Counted from the first letter of the stretch, positions 50,720 through 59,441 are shown. The stretch is DNA of 64,000 nucleotides from R-RK-3 sp031399085 (GCA_031399085.1 JANNOQ010000090.1:62001-126000); one strand, 5' to 3'. The notes: generated by a model not told the origin, from the sequence alone. Program-made: numbers and translations.

Positions 50720-52303
50720 CTAAAACCGCAGCCGACTCGCGAGCATGACATTGGGCAGGCCGCGAACTTTATCCAGCACCGCATCGGTGACCTTTTCGTC
50801 CACGCCGACCAGGGCGAGCGCCGTGCTGCCCGCGCTCTCGCGGCCAAGCGTGAAGGTCGCGATGTTGACGCGCGCCTCGCCAAGCACCGTCCCGAGCGCG
50901 CCGATATAGCCGGGCTTGTCGGCATTCTCCGTATACAGCATGTGCGGCGTGAGTTCGGCTTCGAAATTCATCCGCTGGATCTGGATCAGGCGCGGCCGGT
51001 TGTCGGAAAACACAGTGCCCGCGACGGAGCGTTCCCGGCCCTCGCTTTTCAGCGTTACCCGCATATAGGTCTCGTAGGCGCCTTCCTGATCGCGCCGGAC
51101 CTCCTCGACCATGATGCCGCGCTGGCGGGCGATCACGGGCGCGCTTATCATGTTCACATCCTGCAACAGCGGGCGCAGCACGCCCGTGAGCGCGGCGGCC
51201 GTGAGCGCCTTGGTGTTCATCTCGCCGATCTCACCGGCATATTCGACCCGGATTTGGGTCAGGCCGCTTTCGGTGAGCTGCCCCGCGAAGGAGCCAAGCT
51301 GCTCGGCGAGCTTGACGAAAGGCTGCAAGCGCGGGGCCTCTTCCGCCGTGATCGAGGGGAAATTCACAGCGTTCGAGATCGCTCCGTTCAGCAGATAGTC
51401 GGCCATCTGCTCGGCAACCTGCACGGCGACGTTCTCCTGCGCCTCGTTGGTCGATGCGCCCAGATGCGGCGTGCAGATGACATTGGGAAGCCCGAAAAGC
51501 GGGTTCTCCTTCGCCGGTTCGGTCTCGAACACATCGAGCGCCGCGCCCGCGACCTGGCCTGAGCGGATGGCCTCGGCAAGGTCGGCCTCAACGACGAGGC
51601 CGCCTCGCGCGCAATTGATGATGCGCACGCCCTTTTTCATCTTCGCCATGGCGGCGGCGTTGATAATGCCCTTGGTCTTCTCCGTCATGGGCGTATGCAG
51701 CGTGATGAAATCGGCGCGCCGGAACAAGGCGTCCAGCTCGACCTTTTCCACGCCAAGTTCGCTTGCGCGCTCCGGCGTCAGGAACGGGTCGAACGCAATC
51801 ACTTTCATGGCGAGGCCATGTGCCCGGTTCGCCACGATCGAGCCAATATTGCCGCAGCCGATGATGCCGAGCGTCTTGGCCGTCACTTCGACGCCCATGA
51901 ATTTGGATTTTTCCCATTTGCCCGCCTGGGTCGAGCGGTCGGCCTCGGGGAGCTGCCGGGCGAGCGCCATCAGCAGCGAAATCGTGTGCTCGGCGGTGGT
52001 GATGGAATTGCCGAAGGGCGTGTTCATGACGATGATGCCCTTGGCGGTCGCGGCGGGCACGTCGATATTGTCGACGCCGATCCCGGCGCGCCCGATCACG
52101 CGCAGCCGGCCATTGGCGTTCGCCAGCACTTTCTCGGTCACTTTCGTCGATGAGCGGACGGCAAGCCCGTCATACTCGCCGATGATCGCCGCGAGTTCGT
52201 CCTTGTCGAGGCCGGTCTTTACGTCGGTCTCGATGTTGCGATCCTCAAAGACCTTCTTGGCCAGCGGTGAAAGGCTGTCAGCGATAAGAACGCGGGGTGC
52301 CAT
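50720..52303 (-). CDS. serA: D-3-phosphoglycerate dehydrogenase
   Basis: 527-residue first enzyme of serine synthesis, oxidising 3-phosphoglycerate. It is the long form: substrate domain, NAD fold (TLGIIGCGNIGSIVANRA, catalytic His in ICTPHLGASTNEAQENVAVQ), an intervening domain and a C-terminal ACT domain (MLYTENADKPGYIGALGTVLGEA) that usually gives serine feedback. It lies 57 bases after serC on the same strand and is convergent with meaB (13 bases). Confidence 0.96.
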   Translation of the reverse strand: MAPRVLIADSLSPLAKKVFEDRNIETDVKTGLDKDELAAIIGEYDGLAVRSSTKVTEKVLANANGRLRVIGRAGIGVDNIDVPAATAKGIIVMNTPFGNSITTAEHTISLLMALARQLPEADRSTQAGKWEKSKFMGVEVTAKTLGIIGCGNIGSIVANRAHGLAMKVIAFDPFLTPERASELGVEKVELDALFRRADFITLHTPMTEKTKGIINAAAMAKMKKGVRIINCARGGLVVEADLAEAIRSGQVAGAALDVFETEPAKENPLFGLPNVICTPHLGASTNEAQENVAVQVAEQMADYLLNGAISNAVNFPSITAEEAPRLQPFVKLAEQLGSFAGQLTESGLTQIRVEYAGEIGEMNTKALTAAALTGVLRPLLQDVNMISAPVIARQRGIMVEEVRRDQEGAYETYMRVTLKSEGRERSVAGTVFSDNRPRLIQIQRMNFEAELTPHMLYTENADKPGYIGALGTVLGEARVNIATFTLGRESAGSTALALVGVDEKVTDAVLDKVRGLPNVMLASRLRF

Positions 52304-52360
52304 TGCGGTCTCCGGGAGGTGAGAAATGGGTCATTGGAAAAGGGGCGGCGTTGAAACCGG

Positions 52361-53533
52361 TCAAGCCGCTTTCAAGGATCCCGCCTTGATACTGGCGAAG
52401 GCCCAGTCCAGCCATGGCATCAGGGCTTCGAGGTCTGACGTTTCGACCGTTGCACCGGCCCAGATACGAAGGCCGGGGGGCGCATCGCGGTAGGAGCCGA
52501 TATCCATCGCCACGCCAAGCTTCTCCAAGGTCGACGCGATCTGCTTGGCAATGGCGGCCTGCGTCTCGGCTGGCGCGATCGCAATCTGCGGATCGACGAT
52601 CTTCAGGCAGACCGAGGTGTTGGAGCGGATCGCGGGCTTTTCGGCGAGGAACGCCGCCCACGGCGTGCGCTCCACCCAATCGGCAATCACCTTAGCGTTG
52701 GCGTCGGCGCGGGCGAACAGCGCGGGCAGGCCGCCAATGCTTTCCGCCCAGGCGAGCGCGTCCAGATAGTCCTCGACGCACAGCATTGAGGGCGTGTTGA
52801 TCGTTGCGCCGTCGAAAATCTCGCGGTCGACCTTGCCCTTCTTGACCAGCCGGAAAATCTTCGGCATCGGCCAGGACGGGGTGTAGCTCTCCAGGCGCTG
52901 AACAGCGCGCGGGCTCAAGATAATGATGCCGTGCTGCGCCTCGCCGCCGAGCGCCTTCTGCCAGGAGAAGGTGGTGACATCGAGCTTGTCCCAGGCCAGG
53001 TCCTGCGCGAAAGCGGCAGAGGTGGCGTCGCACAGCGTCAGCCCCTCGCGGTTGGCGGGAATCCAATCGCCATTCGGAACGCGCACGCCGGACGTGGTGC
53101 CGTTCCAGGTGAAGACCACGTCGCGGGCGAAATCGACCTGCGTCAGGTCGGGCAATGCGCCATAGCCGGCGGTGATTTTGCGCGCGTCGGCAAGCTTCAG
53201 CTCCTTGAGCACGTCGGACACCCAGCCCTCGCCGAAGCTTTCCCAAGCCAAAAGATCGACGCCACGCGCGCCGAGCAGCGACCACATCGCCATTTCGAAC
53301 GCGCCGGTGTCGGAGGCGGGCGTGATGCCGATCAGGTAGTCCTGCGGCACGCCGAGAATGGCGCGCGTCTTGTCGATGGCCAGCTTGAGCTTCGCCTTGC
53401 CCTCTTTAGAGCGGTGCGAGCGGCCGAGAACGGCGGTCTTGAGATTGTCGAGGGCGTAGCCGGGGCGCTTGGCGCAGGGGCCGGAGGAGAAATGCGGCAC
53501 GCGCGGGCGCGCTGCGGGCTGCGGCATGGTCAT
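52361..53533 (-). CDS. serC: Phosphoserine aminotransferase
   Basis: 390-residue PLP enzyme, second step of serine synthesis. The PLP-binding Lys lies in TTFSWQKALGGEAQHG. The opening PHFSSGPCAKRPGY and ITPASDTGAFEMAMWSLLGARG are typical of the alphaproteobacterial form. Two ATGs (53533, 53527) are possible starts. It is first gene of the serC-serA operon and is preceded by a structured leader, listed separately. Confidence 0.95.
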   Translation of the reverse strand: MTMPQPAARPRVPHFSSGPCAKRPGYALDNLKTAVLGRSHRSKEGKAKLKLAIDKTRAILGVPQDYLIGITPASDTGAFEMAMWSLLGARGVDLLAWESFGEGWVSDVLKELKLADARKITAGYGALPDLTQVDFARDVVFTWNGTTSGVRVPNGDWIPANREGLTLCDATSAAFAQDLAWDKLDVTTFSWQKALGGEAQHGIIILSPRAVQRLESYTPSWPMPKIFRLVKKGKVDREIFDGATINTPSMLCVEDYLDALAWAESIGGLPALFARADANAKVIADWVERTPWAAFLAEKPAIRSNTSVCLKIVDPQIAIAPAETQAAIAKQIASTLEKLGVAMDIGSYRDAPPGLRIWAGATVETSDLEALMPWLDWAFASIKAGSLKAA

Positions 53534-53540
53534 GGCGATC

Positions 53541-53618
53541 TACCCTTTCAGATAGTTGCTCCTCGTTGGGGAGGAGTGTCCCGCCGATGCGGATACGCGG
53601 CGGGGCGCGCGAAGTCAA
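53541..53618 (-). ncRNA. serC leader: promoter plus stem-loops (serC motif-like)
   Basis: On the minus strand, upstream of serC, are a hairpin with 7-bp stem (CCCGCCG / CGGCGGG, 53580-53604), a hairpin with 6-bp stem CTCCTC / GAGGAG (53559-53576), then CTATC / GGTAG around GAAAGG just before the start codon, which could mask the ribosome site. This layout strongly recalls the alphaproteobacterial serC RNA motif (recalled from the published motif, not searched). A promoter TTGACT (53613-53618) and TATCCG (53590-53595), spacer 17, overlaps the first hairpin, so that hairpin may be DNA-level only. Confidence 0.6.
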
Positions 53619-53714
53619 GCGCGCCGGTCGCGTCTCGCCTCGCTTTACCTCCGAGGCCAGCCGGTCTAAACGCTAAGCATCGCATGTAGCGAATGTTTTG
53701 GATGGGGGCTCATC

Positions 53715-54278
53715 ATGGCCGTGCCGCGTATATTGCGTATCTTCAAGGTGCGAAGCGAGGGCAATCTGGAATTTTGGGTGTCGAATGCCGTCATCGTCCT
53801 CTCGACGGTGCTCAGCGTCTATCTCGCGGCGCAAGCCGGTTACCGCACGGCGCTCGATTTCGAACTCGCGCGCACCGACCGCGAGAGCTATTACATGCGC
53901 CGCGCGCTGCTCGATGAGGTGAAGGACAACCTCACCCAGGCCGACCAGATCTCGAAAAACATGGTTGAGACCGGCTGGCGGTTCCGCAATTCCGACCCGG
54001 AAATCTTCAAATTGCAGGGCTTCGTTTGGGAGACGATGAAGGAGCAGAGCACGACGTTCCAGATTCCCTCGGAGGTGCTCACCGGCGTGCGGCGCTATTA
54101 CGATAAATCCGGCGGGTATGCGAAGGCGCTCGCGGTCGGACAGGGCACGGCGATCGAGGCCGCCAACGCTTGGGCGAAGGACACGCAGGAGATGCGCGAA
54201 AATGTCATGCCGGCGATGGAGCGCGACATCGCGCAGCTCTATGCGAAGCTGACCAAGCGGGGACTGGAGCTTAACTGA
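53715..54278 (+). CDS. Membrane-anchored protein of unknown function
   Basis: 187-residue protein with one N-terminal membrane helix (FWVSNAVIVLSTVLSVYLAA, about residues 21-40) and a long, charged, mostly helical remainder (SYYMRRALLDEVKDNLTQADQ, SGGYAKALAVGQGTAIEAAN). I do not recognise a family. No enzyme motif is visible. It lies after the serC leader in the opposite direction, 97 bases past the putative serC promoter. Base and codon use match neighbours. Confidence 0.72.
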   Translation: MAVPRILRIFKVRSEGNLEFWVSNAVIVLSTVLSVYLAAQAGYRTALDFELARTDRESYYMRRALLDEVKDNLTQADQISKNMVETGWRFRNSDPEIFKLQGFVWETMKEQSTTFQIPSEVLTGVRRYYDKSGGYAKALAVGQGTAIEAANAWAKDTQEMRENVMPAMERDIAQLYAKLTKRGLELN

Positions 54279-54421
54279 GTCTTTTTTGCATCAGAAGCAT
54301 GGAAATCCACAAACGCGAAATGCTGACCGCTTGACTGTTGCGATTTGATGACTCCGGTCTGCGAATCGCATATGCATGAATCGTAAGAAGGTTAAAAAAC
54401 CTCTTAACAGCGTCAGTAACA

Positions 54422-54661
54422 GTGGAGCGTCAAGTGGAGCACGAGTACCCGTCCGATTGGAAGCAATTGGGCAATCTGGCCAACGGCATTCTGCGGTCGG
54501 TTGCGGAGAAGCGAATGAAACAGGCTGAATTCATGGCGGCCGAAATGGACAATTTGGACGCCAACATGCACTCCCCGCGTGCACAGACGCGGATTCAGCT
54601 CGATCTGCCGCTCATTCCGCCGGCCGCGCCGCCGGTCGAAATACGGGCCGGCGGGCATTAG
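54422..54661 (+). CDS. Small protein of unknown function
   Basis: 79-residue frame with GTG start (a second GTG at 54434). Content is charged and helical (LGNLANGILRSVAEKRMKQAEFMAAEMDNLDANM) with a proline-rich end. No family recognised; it may be a real small gene. Upstream bases GTCAGTAACAGTG give no strong ribosome site. Low-to-moderate confidence. Confidence 0.45.
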   Translation: MERQVEHEYPSDWKQLGNLANGILRSVAEKRMKQAEFMAAEMDNLDANMHSPRAQTRIQLDLPLIPPAAPPVEIRAGGH

Positions 54662-54868
54662 CCCGGCCTCGCGAACACCTTTGTGCAGGCGTGGTGGTGT
54701 GTTGCGTCCAGAATGGAGTTGCGTTCAGTAGCGTCGGGTTGAGTTCGTTGCGTTGCGTGAGTGGGCGACCGGCTATTCGTATGCGTGTTGCCGAGGAATT
54801 TGGCTGGCCGCCTGAGGTGTAAGCGTATCGCCTGCCGTATCGGGTGTTTGCGATTCGCGCGTAAACTG

Positions 54869-54904
54869 AAACGGGCGCTCCAAGCGGGCGCCCGTTTTCT
54901 TTTT
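54869..54904 (+). terminator. Strong intrinsic terminator
   Basis: ACGGGCGC and GCGCCCGT form a perfect 8-bp stem with a 9-base loop, followed by TTTCTTTTT. It acts on plus-strand transcription, ending the small gene's mRNA or a small RNA. Confidence 0.8.
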
Positions 54905-54940
54905 GACCGATTGCGATCTGGCAGAATACCGCCGCACCTC

Positions 54941-55018
54941 GTCATCCCCGCGAAAGCGGGGATCCAGTTTTTGAAGAAATCAAATGCTTACTGGATTCCC
55001 GCTTTCGCGGGAATGACA
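54941..55018. repeat. Paired-palindrome mobile repeat (MITE/REP-like), copy C
   Basis: 78-bp element: GTCATCCCCGCGAAAGCGGG at the left end, a short spacer, and CCCGCTTTCGCGGGAATGAC at the right end. Ends are nearly perfect inverted repeats. It lies between the terminator and the HNH gene. A spurious frame reading VIPAKAGIQ arises from it. Confidence 0.85.
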
Positions 55019-55062
55019 AGGAATTCGTTTCGGCGCGCATGAATTGGGCCGCGCAGAAGCGC

Positions 55063-55632
55063 TTACGGCTCCAGCTCGGTGTCCCAATAAAGATAGTCCA
55101 TCCAGCTTTCATGCAGATAGTTCGGCGGAAATAACCGGCCGTTCCGGTGCAGCTCATGCACGGTCGGGCGGTAGGGCGTCTGATGCGGCCACATCTTCGC
55201 CTTTTTGGGCATGTCGCCGCCCTTCTTCAGATTGCACGGCGCGCAGGCCGCCACGACATTGTCCCACCGCGTCATGCCGCCGCGCGAGCGGGGGATGAGA
55301 TGGTCGAAGGTCAAATCCTCCGGCGAGCCGCAATATTGGCAACTGAAGCGGTCGCGCAGGAACACGTTGAACCGCGTGAAGGCCGGATAGAGCGCGGGCC
55401 TGACGAACACCTTGAGCGAAACCACGCTCGGCAGCTTCATCTCGAAGGTCGGGCTGCGCACCGCCTTCTCATAGTGCGAGACGATGTTCACACGGTCCAG
55501 GAACACCGCCTTGACGGTGTCCTGCCAGCTCCACAAGGAGAGAGGGTAGTAGCTGAGCGGCCGGTAATCGGCGTTGAGAACCAGGGCCGGAAACGCCTCA
55601 GGCGGGGATGATGCGTGTGCTAGGGCGGTCAC
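55063..55632 (-). CDS. HNH endonuclease
   Basis: 189-residue protein with a C-terminal HNH nuclease domain. Structural zinc is bound by Cys98/Cys101 (CQYCG) and Cys130/Cys133 (CAPC); the catalytic block is FDHLIPRSRGG with Asp110-His111, and Asn125 follows. The first 90 residues (ALVLNADYRPLSYYPLSLW) form the family's N-terminal part. The open frame extends upstream, but GTG at 55632 follows AGGAAAGG and gives the family start. Such lone HNH proteins are common in alphaproteobacteria and not linked to a restriction system. Confidence 0.88.
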   Translation of the reverse strand: MTALAHASSPPEAFPALVLNADYRPLSYYPLSLWSWQDTVKAVFLDRVNIVSHYEKAVRSPTFEMKLPSVVSLKVFVRPALYPAFTRFNVFLRDRFSCQYCGSPEDLTFDHLIPRSRGGMTRWDNVVAACAPCNLKKGGDMPKKAKMWPHQTPYRPTVHELHRNGRLFPPNYLHESWMDYLYWDTELEP

Positions 55633-55890
55633 GTCTGCCTTTCCTGACGGTTGAACCCGTTGGCCTATGCAGAGACGCTCGCACGACGTCGTATGGAGAA
55701 GGATACTATATCTGTGTTGCGGTTCTGTGAAGGCCCTTCGGCGGGACGCTCGCGCTTTGCCGCAGGGCGTCGTAGGTGGCGCGCGTGGAGGCCGGTCGAG
55801 GATTTTGCCGCAAGCGTCTTTTTCTCGGCCCAAGGACCGTATAAAAGTCGCAAGGGGGATTTGGGTCCAGAGCAGGGAAGGGAGATTTCG

Positions 55891-56184
55891 ATGAGCATCG
55901 ACAACGCAGCGCAGCGCCGCCACGACGAATTCGTCCGCCAGCAGCATGAGCGCGGCCTCGCCCAGGCCGCCATGCAGACCAACAGCGCCGCTGCCGAACT
56001 GATTGCCGAGCGCATCGCGGGCAAGCTGGCCGAGCAGAACGATATTATCTACCAGATCGGCCAGAAGCAGGGGCGGACGAGCTTTATTGCGTATTTGTCC
56101 CTCGTGATCGCCGCGGCGGCGGCGGCGGGGCAGTTGTTCGGACCGATTTGGGAGTGGCCGGTTTTTAAGGGGGTTTTTGGGTAG
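55891..56184 (+). CDS. Small tail-anchored protein of unknown function
   Basis: 97-residue protein. The N-terminal 60 residues are charged and helical (RRHDEFVRQQHERGLAQAAM, LIAERIAGKLAEQNDIIYQI), and one hydrophobic segment (FIAYLSLVIAAAAAAGQLFG) near the end looks like a tail anchor. ATG at 55891 follows GGGAAGGGAG; an upstream in-frame start at 55651 adds unlikely residues. No family recognised. Confidence 0.65.
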   Translation: MSIDNAAQRRHDEFVRQQHERGLAQAAMQTNSAAAELIAERIAGKLAEQNDIIYQIGQKQGRTSFIAYLSLVIAAAAAAGQLFGPIWEWPVFKGVFG

Positions 56185-56264
56185 CTGCGGACATCCTGGC
56201 TTGCTGGCTCCGACGGTGGCCATGTGATGCCGTCGTCGCAGTTCAGGTGAGACCTGTGCTCCTG

Positions 56265-56678
56265 TTACATCCGGAACTGGAACCCTTCCGCGTGCGGCGG
56301 TCCCAATTGGCCCTTTTTTGCAAGCTCGCGCTGCTCGTCAATCAATGGCGCCTCCGCGACTTTCCATTGGCTGAGAGCGGCTGCGGGATCTTTGATATAG
56401 GGTGGAATGACCTGCCTATTGAGCAATAAGCTGTGAAAGGCCGGTTTTTCCTTGGCCGCATGAGCGTTTGCCAGCTGCCGTGCCTGCGTTTCACTCTCGG
56501 CAATCACATTAAAGACGATTTCGACGTCTCTTGTGTCCTCTTTCCACTCAAGAGTCATTCCATAGTTCTTGAGGCGGGCATCTCTGGCAATTGCGGACTT
56601 TTTTGCCGCCGCTTCGGCAAGGGAACGAAGCCAAGCCAGCGCCTTCATCCAGAACGGTGCGTCGGAAGAGTCTGCCAT
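56265..56678 (-). CDS. Protein of unknown function, 137 residues
   Basis: Soluble, charged protein (WLRSLAEAAAKKSAIARDAR, MTLEWKEDTRDVEIVFNVIAESE, PPYIKDPAAALSQWKV). No signal or membrane segment; no family recognised. Local base composition is visibly lower in G+C than the surroundings, and the flanking 300 bases toward the FAD oxidoreductase gene are the same, which suggests transfer or relaxed selection. Moderate confidence that it is expressed. Confidence 0.55.
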   Translation of the reverse strand: MADSSDAPFWMKALAWLRSLAEAAAKKSAIARDARLKNYGMTLEWKEDTRDVEIVFNVIAESETQARQLANAHAAKEKPAFHSLLLNRQVIPPYIKDPAAALSQWKVAEAPLIDEQRELAKKGQLGPPHAEGFQFRM

Positions 56679-56978
56679 TTAAAGCTCCAAGAAAATTGCT
56701 CTGTATAATGATAGTAATTGAACGGACTAACCCAATTTTGTGCAGCGATTCATCTAACCTAAAGGAGCTGCTGCTTCCTTGTTCACAGCGATCCCCGTGC
56801 TTTGTACTCAGCCAGCGTGGGACAAACAAGGCTGTTAGACACGTCTCATCTTGGCCTAAAGCCGAAGCGCCATTGATCGTCTGTTTCACTCACGATCCCG
56901 AGGGTATTGGCGATTTGCATTTGAACTCCGCAACCGCTCAGACGGTTTAGGGTGCTCGCAACCTGAAAGTACGCCCCT
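56679..56978. other. Low-G+C intergenic stretch
   Basis: About 300 bases between the unknown gene (minus) and the FAD oxidoreductase (plus). AT-rich segments such as TATAATGATAGTAATTGAA occur near 56703-56721. An open frame 56591-56950 overlaps the real gene on the other strand and lacks support. No gene is called. Confidence 0.5.
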
Positions 56979-58190
56979 TTGCTCACCCGCCCCAAAAACC
57001 TCTCCACCGGCACCCCTATATGGTCAGCCTACGCGACCCCCTCCATCACTACGCACCGCCTCACCGCCGACCTGACCACCGATGTCGTCGTCATTGGCGC
57101 CGGGGTCAGCGGCGCGATGGTGGCGGAGGAACTGGCTGAGGCCGGCTTTGCCGTCGTCATCCTGGATCGCCGTAAGCCGCTGTCCGGCTCCACGTCCGCA
57201 TCCACCGCGCTCCTCCAATATGATATCGACACGCCGCTCACCGAAATGGCGAAAACCATCGGCTTCGACAATGCGGCGCGGGCCTGGCGGCGCTCGAAAC
57301 TGGGCCTTGAAAGTCTGGCGGCCAAGACCGCGGCGCTGCAAATCCGTTGCGATTTCGCCCGGCGTCATTCGGTCTACCTGACCGGCGACATCCTCGACGC
57401 GGACGGGCTTCGCAAGGAGCAGATCGCGCGCAATTCCATCGGGCTGCGCACGGAATATCTGACGTCGAAGATGCTGAAGGACCAATATGGGATTAGCCGT
57501 CAAGCCGCTTTGGACGTCGCCGACAGCATCGCGGTCAACCCTAAGAAGCTCGCCGCCGGCTATTTGCTGAAAGCCATCGAGCGCGGCGCGAAAATTTACG
57601 CTCCTACGACCGTCGCGGCCGTCGAGCCGCGCGTGAGGGGTGTCGATGTCGTCACCGAAGACGGTCCGGCCATCAAGGCTAAGCACGTCATCTTCGCGAC
57701 AGGTTATGAGCTGCCGAAATCCGTCAGCCTGAAGCATCATGAGGTGAACTCGACCTGGGCCATCGCCACCCGCCCGCAGCGGGAAAATTTGTGGCCCGGC
57801 GAGGCGTTCATCTGGGAGTCGTCCGATCCCTATCTCTACATCCGGACCACCAAAGACGGCCGCGTCATTTGCGGCGGCGAAGACGAGGAATTTTCCGACG
57901 AAGAAAAACGCGACACCTTGATCCCGCAGAAAACCAAAATCTTATCGGCCAAGCTGGCAAAGTTGCTCCCCGACATCGACGCGCGGGCCGACTACGCCTG
58001 GACCGGCTGTTTCGGCGGCACCTCGGACGATCTGCCTTCCATCGGCCCCATCCCCGGAATGGCGAATTGTTATGGAGTGCTCGCGTTTGGCGGGAACGGC
58101 ATCACCTTCAGCCGGATCGCGGCGGAAGTCACTAGATCCTACCTCACCGGCAAAACCGATCCGGAGGCCGACCTGTTCGCATTCCGTTGA
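56979..58190 (+). CDS. FAD-dependent oxidoreductase (DAO family)
   Basis: 403-residue flavoprotein of the glycine/D-amino-acid oxidase family. The dinucleotide fold VVVIGAGVSGAMVAEELAEAGF starts at about residue 36, with Glu/Asp-type ribose binding in VILDRRKPLSGSTSAS. C-terminal blocks include GCFGGTSDDLPSIGPIPGM and FGGNGITFSRIAAE. The start codon is TTG without a clear ribosome site, so the true start may be slightly downstream. Substrate is unknown. Confidence 0.85.
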   Translation: MLTRPKNLSTGTPIWSAYATPSITTHRLTADLTTDVVVIGAGVSGAMVAEELAEAGFAVVILDRRKPLSGSTSASTALLQYDIDTPLTEMAKTIGFDNAARAWRRSKLGLESLAAKTAALQIRCDFARRHSVYLTGDILDADGLRKEQIARNSIGLRTEYLTSKMLKDQYGISRQAALDVADSIAVNPKKLAAGYLLKAIERGAKIYAPTTVAAVEPRVRGVDVVTEDGPAIKAKHVIFATGYELPKSVSLKHHEVNSTWAIATRPQRENLWPGEAFIWESSDPYLYIRTTKDGRVICGGEDEEFSDEEKRDTLIPQKTKILSAKLAKLLPDIDARADYAWTGCFGGTSDDLPSIGPIPGMANCYGVLAFGGNGITFSRIAAEVTRSYLTGKTDPEADLFAFR

Positions 58191-58210
58191 AACGCCCAGG
58201 CGACGCAGCC

Positions 58211-58816
58211 CTATTTGGGTTTGACCGCCATCGCCAGCTCAACCTCGCGCCCGCGCCCGACCTCGGTAAAAAACTCCTTGATCTGCGGGCGCCGATCGAG
58301 CTGATAGCGATAGATTTCGCCGACGGTCCCGGTTAATTCGCCGCGCCGCCCCAACTGCTCCTCGCCCAGCTCCAAAATGCGCAGATTGGGCCACGCCTTA
58401 TCGCGGATCGCGAGAACTTCGTACAGCACGTCGCGCCCCGACATATGCGGCTGGGCCTGAGCTAGCAACAATGTCATTGCAGCGGTCGAGCGCGACACGC
58501 CCATATGGCAATGAACCAGCAAATGCCGCAGCGCCTCGGGATCGCGCAAAATATCGCGCCCAAAGCTCAGCACTTGCTCAACATCCTGCGGCTGCGGTGC
58601 GTCCGCGCCAGGGCCGTCCTCGATCACATCCTTAAAGCGCAATTCGAGCTTGGCGTGCTCGCCATAAGCGCCGAAAGCCTCCGGCTCCTGGTGATCGGGG
58701 TCGAGAATCGACAGCACGTGGCTCACCTTGCCCTCGGCGTGGCAGGACAATTCCTCGATGCCGCAAATCGTAATCTGGAATGGCAAGTGAAGTTTGGTGG
58801 AGATGGTATCTGGCAT
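58211..58816 (-). CDS. Tyrosine/dual-specificity phosphatase family protein
   Basis: 201-residue protein with the Cys-X5-Arg phosphatase loop HCHMGVSRS: nucleophile Cys103 and Arg109. An upstream Asp in LRFKDVIEDGPG (Asp63 or 67) could be the general acid. It hydrolyses phosphate from Tyr or other phosphoesters. It is convergent with the FAD oxidoreductase and divergent from DUF4399. Substrate unknown. Confidence 0.85.
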   Translation of the reverse strand: MPDTISTKLHLPFQITICGIEELSCHAEGKVSHVLSILDPDHQEPEAFGAYGEHAKLELRFKDVIEDGPGADAPQPQDVEQVLSFGRDILRDPEALRHLLVHCHMGVSRSTAAMTLLLAQAQPHMSGRDVLYEVLAIRDKAWPNLRILELGEEQLGRRGELTGTVGEIYRYQLDRRPQIKEFFTEVGRGREVELAMAVKPK

Positions 58817-59009
58817 CGGTCATAGCCCTGTTTTCATGATTATGACACATGGACCATAACACGCGCATGTCAATACGACCGATGCTTGCGTGCAGAGGGC
58901 GAGTGCCAAAAGACAACCGCCAGACCCATTGGTGTGACGATAAGTTGCCTGCGTTCGGGCGCCGAGGAGACTATGATGAGGGTCTAAATTGAAGCCTGGG
59001 AGGTAGATT

Positions 59010-59441
59010 TTGACCAAACTGCTGAGCGCATTGGCTTTCACGACGAGCATCGCCATCGTGTCGGGCACGACTGTCTGGGCCCAAACGCCCGCGCCGAAAG
59101 ACGCCAAGGTCTATTTCATCACCCTCAAAGATGGCGCAACCGTGAAGTCCCCGTTCAAGGTCCAGTTCGGCCTATCCGGCATGGGCGTAGCGCCGGCTGG
59201 GGTCGAAAAAGAAAAGACCGGACACCATCACATCATCATCGACACCGAGCTGACGGCCGAGGAATTGAAAGAGTCGATTATCCTGGATGAGAAGCACGTT
59301 CATTTCGGCGGAGGGCAGACCGAGACGACCCTCACGCTCGCGCCGGGTAAGCACACGCTGCAATTGGTGCTCGGCGACTGGAGCCATATTCCTCACAATC
59401 CGCCCATCATGTCCGACAAAATCACGGTTACGGTCGAGTAG
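59010..59441 (+). CDS. DUF4399 periplasmic protein
   Basis: 143-residue exported protein. A TTG start gives a Sec signal peptide (MTKLLSALAFTTSIAIVSGTTVWA). The DUF4399 domain shows VYFITLKDGATVKSPFKVQFGL, GHHHIIID and LTLAPGKHTLQLVLGDWSHIPH. The His-rich segments could bind a metal, but no function is known. A ribosome site GGGAGGT lies just upstream. Confidence 0.85.
   Translation: MTKLLSALAFTTSIAIVSGTTVWAQTPAPKDAKVYFITLKDGATVKSPFKVQFGLSGMGVAPAGVEKEKTGHHHIIIDTELTAEELKESIILDEKHVHFGGGQTETTLTLAPGKHTLQLVLGDWSHIPHNPPIMSDKITVTVE

Larger units (their letters stand above)
54662..55062. other. Gene-free stretch with GTTGCGT repeats, terminator and repeat C
   Basis: 401 bases between a small gene and the HNH gene. 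It holds four near copies of GTTGCGT in about 60 bases (54701-54758), an intrinsic terminator (54869-54904) and the mobile repeat at 54941-55018. Since the terminator is about 200 bases from the nearest stop codon, a small RNA between them is possible. Confidence 0.5.

Noticed and set aside
54761..55042. 93-residue frame containing VIPAKAGIQ
   Set aside because: Runs through an intrinsic terminator and the palindromic repeat; a typical false frame from this repeat family.
53715..56184. Restriction-modification or phage-defence system around the HNH nuclease
   Set aside because: No methyltransferase, helicase or other defence component is adjacent; the HNH protein belongs to a common stand-alone type.
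56591..56950. 119-residue plus-strand frame
   Set aside because: Overlaps the better supported gene 56265-56678 on the other strand and has no family features.
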